A DNA stretch of 64,000 nucleotides from Palleronia aestuarii (lineage in GTDB: Bacteria > Pseudomonadota > Alphaproteobacteria > Rhodobacterales > Rhodobacteraceae). The notes under the pieces are model-generated. The model was given only the letters and a program-made list of their open reading frames with translations, searched no databases and had not been told where the DNA came from. The translations under genes and the position numbers were made by a program. Below are positions 54,695-63,889 of this stretch, piece after piece; position 1 is the first letter of the stretch; each line of letters begins with the position of its first letter. The DNA is taken from NCBI RefSeq assembly GCF_003253995.1, contig NZ_QKZL01000016.1, positions 1-64,000 on the forward strand, in the 5' to 3' direction.

Positions 54695-55702
54695 TCAGAG
54701 CCCCAGTGCCGCGAGATCGTCCACGGTGTCTTCGTTGATCTCGACGAGTTGGTCGACGATGATCGTGCGGTTCTCGACATCGGGCTCGATCGTTCCAAGC
54801 CCCTCGATTTCCATCCCCGCCTCGATCTCCTCGCCGTTCGCGATCATGTTCCCGAGCGTCACGAAGACCTCTCCGGCCTGCTTCGGATTCCACATGAAGC
54901 CGCCCGTGAGGATCCCGTCATGGACGAGCTGCCGTCCCTGCCCCGGGGAGAACGGGCCCAGCACGACGATCTCGCCGCCGCGCCGCCGCTCCTGGACCGC
55001 ACGCGCCGCGCCGATCGGCCCCTGGCTTCCGAAGGCCAGGAAGCCGCCGAGATCCTCGTTCGCGCGCATCAGGTCGAGGGCAGTGCGACGGGAGGCATCC
55101 ACGTCCTCGGCCACGCCGTAGCGGTCACCGATGAGCTGCATATCGGGGTGGTTCTCCTCGATATAAGCGATCGCGGCATCGGCCCAGGCGTTGTGGAGCG
55201 GCACAGACAGCCCGCCCACGAAGACCGCGTATTGACCCGTCCCGCCCATCTCCTCGGCAAGCCGGGCGCCATAGGCTTCCCCGAAGCCCTGGGCGGAGGC
55301 GAGCTCGAAATCCCAATCGACGTTCTTCTGGCCCGGGGATTCATGCGTGATGACGTGGATGCCCTGTTCCATCGCACGGCCGAGCACCGGTTCGAGCACG
55401 TCGGCGTCGTTCGGCACCACGCCGATCACGTCGACGCCCTGCGCGATCAGGTCCTCCACCGCGCGCACCTGAAGCGCGGGATCGGCGCTGGTCGGGCCCA
55501 CCATGAAGGCCTCCACGCCGAGTTCCTCGGCCTTCTCGGTGATCCCCGCCTCCATCGCGTTGAACCACGGTATCCCGCCGATCTTCACGACCACGCCGAT
55601 GGTGGTGGTGTCGTCCTGCGCCGCGGCGGGCAGCGTAAAGCCGGCGGCAGCCATCGCCGCCGCGACCATCAGCCCGCGCCTGTCAAACGAGTATGTCGGC
55701 AT
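54695..55702 (-). CDS. Sugar ABC transporter substrate-binding protein (LsrB/RhaS-like), system D
   Basis: A 335-residue binding protein. N-terminal SFDRRGLMVAAAMAAAGFTL is a signal peptide beginning with an Arg pair; cleavage after AAA. Core: GVVVKIGGIPWFNAMEAGIT, VIGVVPNDADVLEPVLGRAM and VITHESPGQKNVDWDFELAS. The His-Glu-Ser in ITHESP and following Asn-Val-Asp match autoinducer-2/rhamnose-type binding proteins more than RbsB. ATG at 55702 follows GGGAGGAC. Divergent from the LacI regulator at 55853. Confidence 0.87.
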   Translation of the reverse strand: MPTYSFDRRGLMVAAAMAAAGFTLPAAAQDDTTTIGVVVKIGGIPWFNAMEAGITEKAEELGVEAFMVGPTSADPALQVRAVEDLIAQGVDVIGVVPNDADVLEPVLGRAMEQGIHVITHESPGQKNVDWDFELASAQGFGEAYGARLAEEMGGTGQYAVFVGGLSVPLHNAWADAAIAYIEENHPDMQLIGDRYGVAEDVDASRRTALDLMRANEDLGGFLAFGSQGPIGAARAVQERRRGGEIVVLGPFSPGQGRQLVHDGILTGGFMWNPKQAGEVFVTLGNMIANGEEIEAGMEIEGLGTIEPDVENRTIIVDQLVEINEDTVDDLAALGL

Positions 55703-55788
55703 GAAGTCCTCCCTGAGATGTCTCGCAATATCTTCCGGCGTTCTTTCTCACGCCCCCTCCGAGGATGTGATGCCGGTGTCCGACGTTT

Positions 55789-55804
55789 GCTAAATCCTTT
55801 TAGC
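55789..55804. promoter_or_regulatory. Candidate LacI-type operator
   Basis: GCTAAA and TTTAGC are a perfect inverted repeat with a 4-bp centre (TCCT), in the 150-bp gap between the divergent SBP gene (55702) and LacI gene (55853). The AT-rich site stands out against the GC-rich surroundings and is well placed for LacI-family control of both directions. Confidence 0.55.
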
Positions 55805-55852
55805 TTGTGCTGTCAATCGTGATCGCGCTAGGAGAACGGCAATGGAGGACGC

Positions 55853-56884
55853 ATGGGAAAGCCGCGCGCATCACGTGGAGGACGGACGACGATCCGCGAC
55901 CTCGCCGCGCGCGCCGGTACCTCCGTATCGACGGCGAGCCTCGTCATGAATGGAACGTGGGAGCGGTACCGGATCACCCGGACCACGGCCGATCGCGTCC
56001 GTACCGCCGCGGCGGAGATCGGCTATGCGCCGAACCCGCGTGCTCAGGCGCTCAGGACGCGCAGGTCCGCGCTGGCCGGGATGATCGTGCCGCACCACCG
56101 CAACCGCTTCTTTGCGGGCCTCGCGGAGAGCTTCGAGGCGCGGGCGCGCGATCTCGATCTCGTGCCCATCGTCGTCAGTACGCAGCGCGACCTCGCGACG
56201 GAACAGGCGGTCGCCCGTACCCTCGTCGCTCAAGAAGTCGAAATCCTGATCCTCGCGGGAACTGAGGATCCGACCGCGATCAATCGGCTCTGCCGGGCCA
56301 GCGGCATATGGTGCGTCAATGTCGACCTGCCGGGTCCGGAGGCGTTTTCCGTGGTGAGCGACAACCGCAATGGCGCGAACCATCTGACCGCCCGCCTCCT
56401 CGCGCATGGCGAAGGTCCGGTCGTGTTTCTTGGCGGGCGCGAAGGCGAATACGCGACGGAGGAACGGGTGGCGGGCTTTCTTGCCGCCTGCGACGCGGCG
56501 GGGCGGGCCCGGGCCGATATACGTATCCTTCGGTGCGGCTATCGGGCCGATGACGCTTGCATCGCCCTGTCGGAACTGCTCGACGCGGGGCCGTTTCCCC
56601 CCGCACTCCTCATCAATTCGATCACCGCTTTCGAGGGCTTCGCGTCCTTCTGGCAGGCGGAGGGGTCGCGGATCGGCCGGCCGAACCTCGCCTGCTTCGA
56701 CTGGGATCCGCTCGCCGCCTGCCTTCCCCTGCCGATCATCATGCTGCGCCAGAATGTCGAGGCCCTGATCGGCGCCTGTTTCGACCGTTTCGCGGCGGAT
56801 GGGGACGAAACGGGCGGCCTGATGCTGATCCCGCCCAGCGTCGCCCTCGACCGCCTCGACGACACCCAATCCCCACACCCGTAA
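55853..56884 (+). CDS. LacI-family transcriptional regulator
   Basis: A 343-residue repressor. Helix-turn-helix TTIRDLAARAGTSVSTASLV, with an unusual NGTWERYRITRTT loop before the third helix, hinge PNPRAQALRTRRS, and an effector domain starting AGMIVPHHRNRFFAGLAESF. The effector domain has VILAG-type ILILAGTEDPTAINRL. ATG at 55853 follows GGAGGAC. Heads the operon with the epimerase-family and kinase genes and is divergent from ABC system D, which it likely controls. Confidence 0.88.
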   Translation: MGKPRASRGGRTTIRDLAARAGTSVSTASLVMNGTWERYRITRTTADRVRTAAAEIGYAPNPRAQALRTRRSALAGMIVPHHRNRFFAGLAESFEARARDLDLVPIVVSTQRDLATEQAVARTLVAQEVEILILAGTEDPTAINRLCRASGIWCVNVDLPGPEAFSVVSDNRNGANHLTARLLAHGEGPVVFLGGREGEYATEERVAGFLAACDAAGRARADIRILRCGYRADDACIALSELLDAGPFPPALLINSITAFEGFASFWQAEGSRIGRPNLACFDWDPLAACLPLPIIMLRQNVEALIGACFDRFAADGDETGGLMLIPPSVALDRLDDTQSPHP

Positions 56885-56903
56885 AGATGAAAGAGAGCGA
56901 GAC

Positions 56904-57806
56904 ATGAACAAACTCGGATTGCACGCCAATGTCTGGGTCGCCGGATGGAGCGAGGCGGAAGCGGACCGGGCCATCTCGATGACTGCGAAGACCGGATTCG
57001 AGCTTCTCGAGATACCGGCCTTCGAGACCGAGCTTCTGCGTCCCGAGGCGACGCGCCGCGCGATCGAGGCGGCCGGGATCTCCTGCACGCTCTCGTTGGG
57101 CCTGCCGCCGGAAGCGGACATCGCCTCCCGCGACCCCGATCGGGTGAAGGCCGGCGAGGCGCAATTGATGCGCACGATCGAGAGCGCCGGCGCGGTCGGA
57201 GCGACCCATATCTCCGGCATTCTCTACGGCGCCTTCACCAAACATTCGGAGCCACCCCTGCCCGACGGCATCCGCGAATCCGCCGAGATCGTCGCGCGCG
57301 CCGCAGAGGAAGCGGCCAAACACGGTGTCACGCTCTGCATGGAGGTGGTGAACCGCTACGAGACCAACATCCTCAACACCGCGGCGCAGGCCCGCGCGTA
57401 TTGCGACATGGTGGGGCGCGAGAATGTCGGCGTGCATCTCGACGTCTATCACATGCATATCGAGGAGAACGATCCGCTCACGGCCATCACCGACACCGCG
57501 GAGCAGCTCGTCTACTTCCATACGGGAGATTCCCACCGCGGCTACATGGGCAGCGGCTCGGTCGATCTCGCCGGTACTTTCCGCGCACTCGTCCGGGCGG
57601 GCTATGAAGGACCGATCACCTACGAATCCTTCTCTTCCGAGGTCGTCGGCCAGCCGCTCACGGGCATCCTCGGGATCTGGCGCAACACCTGGGAGGACGG
57701 TGAAGATCTCGCGCGTCATGCCCATGCGTACACCACCTCGCAGCTCAAGGCGGCGCGGGAAGCGATGCGCCGGGAATCCGCGCTGCCCGGCGCCGCGGGG
57801 CGCTGA
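56904..57806 (+). CDS. Sugar epimerase/isomerase of the D-tagatose 3-epimerase family
   Basis: A 300-residue TIM-barrel protein. Metal-binding residues E147 (CMEVVNRYE), D180 (VHLDVYHMHIEE), H206 (YFHTGDS) and E241 (TYESFSSE) occupy the same positions as in the paralogue at 41988, and NTAAQARAY parallels NTTAQGLKF. Likely a ketose 3-epimerase acting on the sugar imported by system D. ATG at 56904 follows AGAGAGCGAG. The kinase gene follows 4 bp later. Confidence 0.8.
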   Translation: MNKLGLHANVWVAGWSEAEADRAISMTAKTGFELLEIPAFETELLRPEATRRAIEAAGISCTLSLGLPPEADIASRDPDRVKAGEAQLMRTIESAGAVGATHISGILYGAFTKHSEPPLPDGIRESAEIVARAAEEAAKHGVTLCMEVVNRYETNILNTAAQARAYCDMVGRENVGVHLDVYHMHIEENDPLTAITDTAEQLVYFHTGDSHRGYMGSGSVDLAGTFRALVRAGYEGPITYESFSSEVVGQPLTGILGIWRNTWEDGEDLARHAHAYTTSQLKAAREAMRRESALPGAAGR

Positions 57807-57810
57807 ACGG

Positions 57811-58431
57811 ATGGCGGGAGACGATCTCGCGACGCTCACGACCCGGCTCCGCACGCTGGCGGAGGCGGGCCCGCGCCGTCTCGCCGCCATCGCGGGGCCA
57901 CCGGGCGCGGGCAAGTCGACGCTCGCCGAGGCGCTTCACGCCGCGCTCGAGGAAAGCCATCCGGGTCAGAGCGCGATCCTGCCGATGGACGGTTTCCATC
58001 TCGACGACGGTCTCCTCGCCGCGCGGGGCGATCTGGCGCGGAAGGGCGCGCCGCACACCTTCGATCTCGACGGGTTCCGCATCACGCTGGAGCGTCTGGC
58101 GCGGGACGACGCGCCCGTCATCGTTCCGGTCTTCGACCGCGCGCTCGAGATCTCGCGTGGCGGTGCGCGGATGATCGGGCCCGAGCGGCGATTGCTGATC
58201 GTGGAGGGGAACTATCTCCTCCTCGATCTGCCGGGCTGGGCCGATCTGCGTGAGACATTCGATCTGACGGTGTTCCTCGACGTGCCCTACGAAGTGCTGC
58301 GCGCGCGGCTCGCCGAACGCTGGGCCTCCCTCCCTCCCGACGTGGCGATGGCGAAGCTCGAGGCGAACGACCTGCCGAACGCGCGTCTCGTCCTCGAACG
58401 GTCTGGACCGGCCGACATCCGCCTTCGCTGA
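57811..58431 (+). CDS. P-loop kinase, FrcK/uridine-kinase-like
   Basis: A 206-residue nucleoside/sugar kinase-like protein. P-loop AIAGPPGAGKSTLAEAL, substrate region LPMDGFHLDDGLLAARG, then RKGAPHTFDLDGFRITLERL and LIVEGNYLLLD. This pattern is shared by FrcK of rhizobial fructose transport operons, pantothenate kinase and uridine kinase relatives. In this context, next to a LacI regulator, a 3-epimerase-family protein and ABC system D, a sugar kinase role is the best inference. ATG at 57811 is 4 bp after the preceding stop. Confidence 0.75.
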   Translation: MAGDDLATLTTRLRTLAEAGPRRLAAIAGPPGAGKSTLAEALHAALEESHPGQSAILPMDGFHLDDGLLAARGDLARKGAPHTFDLDGFRITLERLARDDAPVIVPVFDRALEISRGGARMIGPERRLLIVEGNYLLLDLPGWADLRETFDLTVFLDVPYEVLRARLAERWASLPPDVAMAKLEANDLPNARLVLERSGPADIRLR

Positions 58432-58441
58432 AGCGGATTGG

Positions 58442-59716
58442 TCAGACGATGCCGCCGCCGCCGCCGGCCGATTTCGGCCGCGTCTCCGCGATCCGCGCCC
58501 GGTAACCCGAGGCGCGGTAAACCGACAGCGGATCGATCGCGCAGCCCTTCTCGAGCCGTGCCATCTGCAGGATCGGGGTGACGTCGGTGCGGAAGGCGCG
58601 CTTCAATGTCTCCGACGCCATCATCGGATCGTTCTCCTCCTGATACTCCTCGAGCGCCGCGCGCTCCACGATCAGCGCCTGGGCATAGGCACGCTGTACC
58701 TCCATCGCGGAGTTCATAAGGCTTTCGATCGGGTCGGTGACGTTGTGGCTCTGGTCGAGCATGTGGGCGGGATCGAAGTCGGGCGTGCCCGCGGCATCCA
58801 CCAGTTCGTTGAAGACGAGGAAGAGGCGGTAGGGATCGATAGCCGCCGTGTCGAGATCGTCGTCGCCGTACTTGCTGTCGTTGAAGTGGAATCCGCCGAG
58901 CTTGCCGAACTGGATCAGCCGCGCCACGATCATCTCGATATTCACATTGGGCGCGTGGTGACCGAGATCGACGAGACATTGCGCGCGCTCGCCGAGCTCG
59001 GTCGCGATCAGGTAGTTGGTCCCCCAATCCTGCACGACCGTGGAATAGAAGGCCGGCTCGAAGACCTTGTGCTCGGTGAAGAGCCGCCAATCCTCCGGGA
59101 GCCCTGCATAGATCGCGCGGGCGCTGTCGAGATACCGCTCGAATTGCCGCGTGAAATGCGATTGTCCGGGGAAGTTCGACCCGTCGCCCACCCAGATCGT
59201 AAGCGCCTTCGAGCCGATCTTCGATCCGATCTCGATGCAGCGGAGGTTGTGCTCCACCGCCTGCCGGCGCACCGGCGCCTTAGTATGACTGAGCGATCCG
59301 TATTCGTAGGAATGCGGATCGCCAGCGTGGTCCTGAAAGGTGTTCGAGTTCATGGCGTCGAAACCGAGCCCCGTCTCCTCCGCCTTCGCGATGAGGTCTG
59401 CCGGATCGGCGTCGTCCCATGGGATGTGCAGGGAGACCCGAGGCGTCGCGCCCGTAAGCCGGTGGATCACGCCGCAATCGTCGAGCTTTTCGAAGACCGA
59501 TGTGGGCTCTCCCTCGCCCGGGAAGCGGGCGAAGCGCGTGCCGCCCGTGCCCACGCCCCAGGACGGTACGGCGATACCGTAGGCCGCGACCTTCTCCTTC
59601 ACGCCTTCGATGTCCACGCCGCGCCGGTCGAGCTGGACCCCGAGCGCGTCGTAATCGGCGCGCAGGGCGGCCTCCGCCGCCTCGTTGGCCGAGGCGATCT
59701 TGTCCGTGTGAATCAT
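58442..59716 (-). CDS. rhaI: L-rhamnose isomerase (RhaI type)
   Basis: Converts L-rhamnose to L-rhamnulose. A 424-residue TIM-barrel isomerase of the rhizobial RhaI / Pseudomonas type. Metal-site segments: FTEHKVFEPAFYSTVVQDWG (Glu), QCLVDLGHHAPNVN (Asp), LGGFHFNDSKYGDDDLD (His, Asp). SVFEKLDDCGVIHRLTG near the N-terminus is typical. ATG at 59716 (MIHTDKI) follows GGGAGGACACC. Located 19 bp downstream of rhaD in the rhaD-rhaI operon. The C-terminus ends in an odd Gly-run (SAGGGGGIV). Confidence 0.9.
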   Translation of the reverse strand: MIHTDKIASANEAAEAALRADYDALGVQLDRRGVDIEGVKEKVAAYGIAVPSWGVGTGGTRFARFPGEGEPTSVFEKLDDCGVIHRLTGATPRVSLHIPWDDADPADLIAKAEETGLGFDAMNSNTFQDHAGDPHSYEYGSLSHTKAPVRRQAVEHNLRCIEIGSKIGSKALTIWVGDGSNFPGQSHFTRQFERYLDSARAIYAGLPEDWRLFTEHKVFEPAFYSTVVQDWGTNYLIATELGERAQCLVDLGHHAPNVNIEMIVARLIQFGKLGGFHFNDSKYGDDDLDTAAIDPYRLFLVFNELVDAAGTPDFDPAHMLDQSHNVTDPIESLMNSAMEVQRAYAQALIVERAALEEYQEENDPMMASETLKRAFRTDVTPILQMARLEKGCAIDPLSVYRASGYRARIAETRPKSAGGGGGIV

Positions 59717-59735
59717 GGTGTCCTCCCTTCGTCCT

Positions 59736-61838
59736 TCAGCGCGTGAAGGACTGCACGTTGCCTGCATCCACGTTCAGGATGTTGCCCGTCGATTTCGAGC
59801 TCTCGTCCGAGGCCAGGAAATAGCAGGCGCGCGCGATATCCTGCGGCAGGACGGAGCGCTTGAGAAGCGAGCGCTCGCGGTACATCTCCTCGAGGCCCTC
59901 CTTGTCGGTACCGTAGGTCGAGGCGCGCTGGTCGAGCCATTCGCCGGACCAGATCTTGGAGCCCTGGAGGACCGCGTCGGGATTGACCACGTTCACGCGG
60001 ATGCCGTCGGGCGCGCCTTCGAGCGCCAGGCAGCGCGCGAGATGGATTTCGGACGCCTTCGCGGTGCAGTAGGCCGACGCGCCCGGCGAGGCGGCGAGGC
60101 CGTTCTTCGAGGCGACGAAGACGATCGCCCCGCCGATGCCCTGCGCCTTCAGCATCACGAAGGCCTCCCGCGCGACGAGGAAGTAGCCCGTCGAGAGGAT
60201 CGACATGTTCCTGTTCCAGAGATCGAGCGTGGTGTCCTCGACCTTGGCCGAAGAGGCGATCCCGGCATTCGAGACAACGATGTCGACCCCGCCGAACTCT
60301 ACCGCCATCTCGGCATAGGCGCGCGCCACCGCATCCTCGTCGGTGACGTCCATGACCACGCCGCGCACGACATCCGTCGAGTGGCGACCAGCGAGGGCGT
60401 CCCTCGCCTGATCCAGCGCGGCCGCGTCGATATCGGCCAGCACCACGCAGGCACCCTTCGCGAGATACGCCTCCGCCGTGGCCATGCCGATCCCGCCGGC
60501 GCCGCCGGTGACGATGGCCACCCGGCCCGCGAGCGCCTTCGGCGCCGGCATCCGTTGCAGCTTCGCTTCCTCGAGGAGCCAGTACTCGATGTCGAACGCC
60601 TCTTGCTCCGGCAGGCCCTGGTAGGTTGAGACGGCGTGCGCGCCGCGCATGACGTTGATCGCGTTGACGTAGAACTCGCCCGAGATCCGCGCCGTGGCCT
60701 TGTCCTTGGCGAAGGTGATCATGCCGACGCCCGGCACGAGGTAGACCACCGCGTTTGGATCGCGCATGGCAGGGCTGTCATCGTGTCTGCACCGCTCGTA
60801 ATACGCGGCGTAATCGGCACGGTAGCTCTCGATCATGCCTTTCAAAGCCGCGAGCGTCGCATCGACGTCCGGGTTCGCGGGATCGTAATCGACCACCAGC
60901 GGACGGATCTTGGTCCTGAGGAAATGGTCGGGACAGGACGTCCCGAGAGCCGCGAGTGTCTCCATGTCCTTCGCGCAGACGAACTCGAGCACCGCATCCT
61001 GATCGTCGAAATGGCCGACCTTGTGACTGCCTTCGGAGATCATGCCACGGATCGCGGGCATGAGCTTGGCGGCGACGGCCCGGCGCTCTTCGGCGGGCAG
61101 CGTCGGCGCGGCTTCGCCGCCAAAGGCCGGCACGCCATCGGTCTTCTCCGCGAACCAGTCGATCGCGCGATTGATGATCCGGAGCGTCAGCGCATAGCAC
61201 TCCTCCGCATCGTCGGCCCACGTGAAGAGGCCGTGGCTCTCGAGGACGACGCCCTTCGCGTCCGGGTTCTTCTCGCAGAAATCCCGAAGCCACATGCCCA
61301 GTTCGAAGCCGGGGCGCTTCCAGGGCAGCCAACCGATCTCGTCGCCGTAGATTTCCTGCGTGAGCGCCTTCGAGTTCTCCGCCGCGGCGATGGCAATGAC
61401 GGCATCGGGATGGACGTGGTCGACATGGCGCTTCGGCACGAAGGCGTGGAGCGGCGTGTCGATGGAGGCCGCACGCGGATTGAGGTCGAAGGTGCAGTGC
61501 GGCAGGTACCCCACCATTTCGTCCTCGTGCTCCACGCCGCGGTAGAGCCCTCTCAACGCGTCGAGCTTCTCCATGTAGAGCGTGGCGAAACCGTCCATCG
61601 CGATCGAACCGATATCGCCGCCCGAGCCCTTGACCCAGAGGACCTCCACCTCGCCGCCCGACAGGGGATCGGTCTCCATCACCTTGGCCGAGGTATTGCC
61701 GCCGCCGTAATTCGTCACCCGCTTGTCGGAGCCGAGAAGGTTCGAGCGGTAGAGCAGCTTCTCCGCCTCGCTCATCCCCCCGGCCTTCGAGGCGTCCCAA
61801 TAGTTTGCGATGCGATGGCCTGCGTTATCCTTGGGCAC
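59736..61838 (-). CDS. rhaD: Bifunctional rhamnulose-1-phosphate aldolase / L-lactaldehyde dehydrogenase (SDR)
   Basis: A 700-residue fusion. The N-terminal class II aldolase half has NYGGGNTSAKV, TPLHAFVPKRHVDHVHPDAV with zinc His residues, and ESHGLFTWADDAEECYALTL. The C-terminal half (from about residue 430) is an SDR with VTGGAGGIGMATAEA, VSNAGIA, catalytic Tyr/Lys in AYCTAKASE. It cleaves rhamnulose-1-phosphate to dihydroxyacetone phosphate and lactaldehyde and oxidises the latter. GTG at 61838 (VPKDNAG) follows AGGGGGG. Divergent from rhaR; the same rhaD-rhaI / rhaRST arrangement is known in Rhizobium leguminosarum. Confidence 0.93.
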   Translation of the reverse strand: MPKDNAGHRIANYWDASKAGGMSEAEKLLYRSNLLGSDKRVTNYGGGNTSAKVMETDPLSGGEVEVLWVKGSGGDIGSIAMDGFATLYMEKLDALRGLYRGVEHEDEMVGYLPHCTFDLNPRAASIDTPLHAFVPKRHVDHVHPDAVIAIAAAENSKALTQEIYGDEIGWLPWKRPGFELGMWLRDFCEKNPDAKGVVLESHGLFTWADDAEECYALTLRIINRAIDWFAEKTDGVPAFGGEAAPTLPAEERRAVAAKLMPAIRGMISEGSHKVGHFDDQDAVLEFVCAKDMETLAALGTSCPDHFLRTKIRPLVVDYDPANPDVDATLAALKGMIESYRADYAAYYERCRHDDSPAMRDPNAVVYLVPGVGMITFAKDKATARISGEFYVNAINVMRGAHAVSTYQGLPEQEAFDIEYWLLEEAKLQRMPAPKALAGRVAIVTGGAGGIGMATAEAYLAKGACVVLADIDAAALDQARDALAGRHSTDVVRGVVMDVTDEDAVARAYAEMAVEFGGVDIVVSNAGIASSAKVEDTTLDLWNRNMSILSTGYFLVAREAFVMLKAQGIGGAIVFVASKNGLAASPGASAYCTAKASEIHLARCLALEGAPDGIRVNVVNPDAVLQGSKIWSGEWLDQRASTYGTDKEGLEEMYRERSLLKRSVLPQDIARACYFLASDESSKSTGNILNVDAGNVQSFTR

Positions 61839-62014
61839 GACGATTCCCCCCTTGCACGTGTCGGTCGCGCGGACAATCGGCCGGCTCGCCGTTCAGGTCA
61901 ATCTATTTCGATCACCTTTAATCATGCTGCGGCGCAGAACTGCGGCTCGATGAAAGTTGATGATTGACAATGACCGGTCCGCCGGGAAAAGGTGAGCCGA
62001 GAGGGAGGATCACG

Positions 62015-62818
62015 ATGATCGAGACGGAGCGCCATCGCGTCATCCTGTCGGCCGTTCAGGCCCGGCCGGTCGCGACCGTGGCCGAACTCGTCGAACTCAC
62101 CGATGCCTCCGAGGCGACGGTCCGCCGCGACATCGCCGCACTCCACATGCAGAAAAAGGTCCGCCGTGTGCGCGGTGGCGTGGAGGCGGTGGCGCCGCCG
62201 CAATTCGTGGGGCTCTCGGGCCGTCCGTTCGAGATGAACGCCACCCGCCACGTGGCCCAGAAGCGCGCCATCGCCCAGGCGGCGGTGGAGATGTGCGACG
62301 ACGGCGACGCAATCATCATCAACGGCGGCACGACGACGTTCCAGATGGTCCATCCGCTCGCCAACCGCCGCTGTCTCGTCTTCACCAACTCGTTCCCGAT
62401 TGCCGAGCACCTGCTGAAGCAGTCGAAGAACACTGTCATGCTGGCCGGGGGGACGATCTACCGCGAACAGAACATCGTCCTGTCGCCTTTCGAGAACGAC
62501 GTGACCCGCAATTTCGCCGCACGGCGGATGTTCCTCGGGGCCAAGGGGGTCTCGCGGCTCGGGGTGATGGAGCAGGACCCCCTCATCATCCAGGCGGAGA
62601 CGAAGCTCATCGGGCAGGCCGACGAGGTCGTGCTGATGGTCGACAGCTCCAAGTTCCGCGACCGCTCCAGCCTGATCCTGTGTCCGCTGGAGCGGATCCA
62701 GACGCTTATCACCGACGACGGCCTGGAGGAGGCCGACGCCGCCATGATCGAGGCGGCGGGGGTGAACCTCGTCGTCGCGCCGGTCACCCGGACGGAGGAA
62801 CGCTCTAGGGCCGGTTGA
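62015..62818 (+). CDS. rhaR: DeoR-family regulator of rhamnose catabolism
   Basis: A 267-residue DeoR repressor. Helix-turn-helix ELVELTDASEATVRRDIAAL, then VRRVRGGVEAV; the sensor domain shows IINGGTTTFQMVHPL, VFTNSFPIAEHL and MLAGGTIYREQNIVLSP. ATG at 62015 (MIETERHR) has GAGGGAGGA 5 nt ahead and is preferred over upstream in-frame starts. Divergent from rhaD and directly upstream of rhaS, matching rhizobial rhaR. Likely senses a rhamnose intermediate. Confidence 0.9.
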   Translation: MIETERHRVILSAVQARPVATVAELVELTDASEATVRRDIAALHMQKKVRRVRGGVEAVAPPQFVGLSGRPFEMNATRHVAQKRAIAQAAVEMCDDGDAIIINGGTTTFQMVHPLANRRCLVFTNSFPIAEHLLKQSKNTVMLAGGTIYREQNIVLSPFENDVTRNFAARRMFLGAKGVSRLGVMEQDPLIIQAETKLIGQADEVVLMVDSSKFRDRSSLILCPLERIQTLITDDGLEEADAAMIEAAGVNLVVAPVTRTEERSRAG

Positions 62819-62844
62819 ACGCTTGTCATTCCAGGGAGGAAACG

Positions 62845-63858
62845 ATGACGACCACAAGACGTATCGCGATCGGCGCGGGCCTTGCCGCCGGTCTGTCGGC
62901 GAGCCTCATGGGCGGCGCCGCGACGGCGCAGGACACCGTCCGCATCGCCCTCGTGGCCAAGGCCCTCGGGATCGGCTTCTTCGAGGCCGCCGCGCGCGGC
63001 GCGGAGGAGGCGGCCGAGGAACTCGGCGATGTCGAGATCATCTATACCGGGCCCACGACCACCACCGCCGAGGGCCAGATCGAGGTCGTCAATTCGCTGA
63101 TCGCGCAACGCGTGGACGCCATCGCGATCTCCGCCAACGATCCCGACGCGCTCGTCCCGGCGCTCGAGCGGGCGATGCAGCGGGGCATCACGGTCGTCTC
63201 ATGGGATTCCGGCGTGGCGCCCGCGGGCCGGGAGATGCACCTCGCCCCCTCCTCCGACCAACTCATCGGCGAGACGATCATCACGCTCGCGGCCGACCAC
63301 CTGCCGGACGAGGCGGGCAAGGTCGCCGTCCTCTCGGCCACCTCCACATCGACGAACCAGAACGTCTGGATCGCGGCGATGAAGGAATACATGGCCGACA
63401 CCTATCCCGACATCGAGCTCGTCGCGACGGTCTACGGCGACGACCTCGCCGACAAATCCTACCGCGAGACGCAGGGGCTGCTGCAATCCTATCCCGATCT
63501 CGACGCGATCATCGCGCCGACCTCCGTGGGCATCGTCGCCGCGGCGCAGGCGGTGCAGGACGCGGGCAAGGTCGGCGAGGTGAACGTCACCGGCCTCGGC
63601 CTGCCGTCGGAGATGGCGGGCGCGATCGAGAGCGGCGCGTCGGAGAGTTTCGCGATCTGGAACCCGATCGATCTCGGCTACGCGGTCACGACCATCGCCT
63701 ACGAACTTGCGACCGACGCGGCAACGGCGGAGCCCGGCGCCGAACTCTCGATGGGCCGGGTCGGCACCGCCACGCTCGACGAGAACAACGAGGCGGCGAT
63801 GAGCGAGCCCTTCACCTACGACGCCTCGAACATCGACGAGTTCGCGAGCGTCTTCTGA
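62845..63858 (+). CDS. rhaS: Rhamnose ABC transporter substrate-binding protein
   Basis: A 337-residue periplasmic binding protein. Signal peptide MTTTRRIAIGAGLAAGLSAS with ATA cleavage. The mature protein shows RIALVAKALGIGFFEAAARG, IYTGPTTTTAEGQIEVVNSL, VDAIAISANDPDALVPALER and VVSWDSGVAPAGREMHLAPS, all typical of RhaS. ATG at 62845 follows GGGAGGAAAC. Followed by a strong hairpin and then the ATPase gene. Orthologous to rhizobial RhaS by context and motif. Confidence 0.9.
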   Translation: MTTTRRIAIGAGLAAGLSASLMGGAATAQDTVRIALVAKALGIGFFEAAARGAEEAAEELGDVEIIYTGPTTTTAEGQIEVVNSLIAQRVDAIAISANDPDALVPALERAMQRGITVVSWDSGVAPAGREMHLAPSSDQLIGETIITLAADHLPDEAGKVAVLSATSTSTNQNVWIAAMKEYMADTYPDIELVATVYGDDLADKSYRETQGLLQSYPDLDAIIAPTSVGIVAAAQAVQDAGKVGEVNVTGLGLPSEMAGAIESGASESFAIWNPIDLGYAVTTIAYELATDAATAEPGAELSMGRVGTATLDENNEAAMSEPFTYDASNIDEFASVF

Positions 63859-63867
63859 TCCGTGCCG

Positions 63868-63889
63868 CCCGGCCCCCTCGCGGGCCGGG
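63868..63889 (+). terminator. Intercistronic hairpin after rhaS
   Basis: CCCGGCCC and GGGCCGGG form a perfect 8-bp stem with a 6-nt loop, 9 bp after the rhaS stop and 26 bp before the next start. It matches the pattern seen after three other SBP genes in the window. Confidence 0.6.
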
